Part shown: piece after piece, positions 5,719 through 6,328 of the stretch
Numbering within the stretch: position 1 is the first letter of the stretch
Layout: each line of letters starts with the position of its first letter
Assembly (NCBI GenBank): GCA_030452775.1
Contig: JAKDLQ010000134.1
Coordinates: forward strand, 1-6,328
Origin: Micrococcales bacterium
GTDB lineage: Bacteria > Actinomycetota > Actinomycetes > Actinomycetales > Dermatophilaceae
Length of the DNA: 6,328 nucleotides
Reading direction: 5' to 3'
Position numbers and translations under genes: made by a program
Notes under the pieces: model-generated
What the model was told of the DNA's origin: nothing
Database searches by the model: none
Seen by the model: only the letters and a program-made list of their open reading frames with translations

Positions 5719-6328
5719 ATGCCGGCTCCCCTGCCCGACCCGCACTCCGAGGCGGTCCTTTCGCGCGCGGTCCCGCCGCCGGACCGCACCCACAGCTACG
5801 GGCCCGACCCCGCTCAGGTCTACGACGTGCGCCTCCCGCACTCCCCATCGAGTGGCCCCGTCATCCACAGGGTGACGGTCCTGCTCGTCCACGGCGGGTT
5901 CTGGCGGGCAGCGGATGACCGGACGCACGCGGGCGCGGCGGCGCAGGCCCTCGCTGGGGCCGGCTTCCATGTCGCGGTCGGTGAGTACCGCCGTTCCGGT
6001 ATGCCGGGAGGCGGCGTCCCCGGCACCCTCGAAGACGTCACGGCCCTCGTCGCGGCCGTCACGCATGACCCCCGTCTCCCGCGGCGCCTTGTCCTCGTGG
6101 GGCATTCGGCCGGCGGTCATCTCGTGGCCTGGGCGGCGAACCATGCCTGGGCGGCGCGATCCGTCGGCGTCCTGGCCCTCGGTGGCTGTCTCGACCTGGC
6201 CGCCACGGACCGTCTCGGGCTCGGCGCGAATGCGGCTCGTGACTTCCTCGGTGGCGGACCGGAGGAGGCGCCGGCAGCCTGGACCCTGGCCGACCCGGTG
6301 ACCTCGCTGCCGCCTCGGGTCCCGGTCC
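5719..6328 (+). CDS. Alpha/beta hydrolase, esterase/kynurenine formamidase-like, 3' end outside window
   Basis: From ATG 5719 the frame is open for 203 codons to the edge. An N-terminal lead (1-50) precedes strand VTVLLVHGGFW (52-62); the HGGFW segment provides the oxyanion-hole region and is the form found in BD-FAE and kynurenine-formamidase-like esterases. The nucleophile elbow GHSAGG (128-133) carries Ser130, with YRRSG (90-94) and PGTLEDV (101-107) between, as usual in this group. The acid and His of the triad lie beyond the window. The last residues, PPRVPV, are where the strand before the catalytic Asp normally begins, so perhaps 60-80 residues are missing. No signal peptide is seen. 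The substrate cannot be assigned: no tryptophan-catabolism genes are in view. It diverges from the DUF4177 operon across 43 bases. In M. tuberculosis this flank, as I recall, instead carries anion-transporting ATPase genes. Confidence 0.88.
   Translation, partial: MPAPLPDPHSEAVLSRAVPPPDRTHSYGPDPAQVYDVRLPHSPSSGPVIHRVTVLLVHGGFWRAADDRTHAGAAAQALAGAGFHVAVGEYRRSGMPGGGVPGTLEDVTALVAAVTHDPRLPRRLVLVGHSAGGHLVAWAANHAWAARSVGVLALGGCLDLAATDRLGLGANAARDFLGGGPEEAPAAWTLADPVTSLPPRVPV

Overview
This is a GC-rich (roughly 70% by eye) actinobacterial chromosomal segment. Codon usage is strongly G/C-ending, four of nine starts are GTG, and the gene set and protein signatures are those of the MarP/Nth/Crp neighbourhood of Mycobacterium tuberculosis (Rv3671c to Rv3678A, from memory). 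A micrococcalean such as a member of Intrasporangiaceae is plausible, but the sequence alone does not settle the genus.

Layout: nine protein genes cover almost everything. (1) A minus-strand operon runs leftward from about 2607: nth (endonuclease III), a NudL-like CoA-pyrophosphatase Nudix gene, and marP (membrane serine protease, cut by the left edge). Both junctions are 4-base start/stop overlaps. (2) Diverging from nth is a plus-strand Crp-family regulator (2674-3351). (3) Converging on crp is a second minus-strand operon, running leftward from 5675: a 51-residue DUF4177-like protein, a RidA/YjgF protein, a second Nudix hydrolase (NUDT19-like) and a LACTB2-like metallo-beta-lactamase-fold hydrolase, with gaps of 4, 8 and 10 bases. 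(4) Diverging from that operon is a plus-strand alpha/beta hydrolase, cut by the right edge.

The common theme is housekeeping and stress: oxidised-base repair, nucleotide/CoA and reactive-enamine clean-up, a periplasmic acid/oxidative-stress protease, and a cAMP-responsive regulator. No functional link among them is shown by the sequence beyond operon structure and conserved neighbourhood.

The most notable pattern is at the four transcription-unit starts. Each has an A-N-N-N-T hexamer (two are full TANNNT) ending 6 or 7 bases before the start codon, the geometry expected of leaderless actinobacterial mRNAs. No RNA genes, mobile elements, CRISPR arrays or foreign-looking segments were seen. 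I found no convincing undescribed system here: the window looks like a conserved core region with lineage-specific gene losses and insertions.
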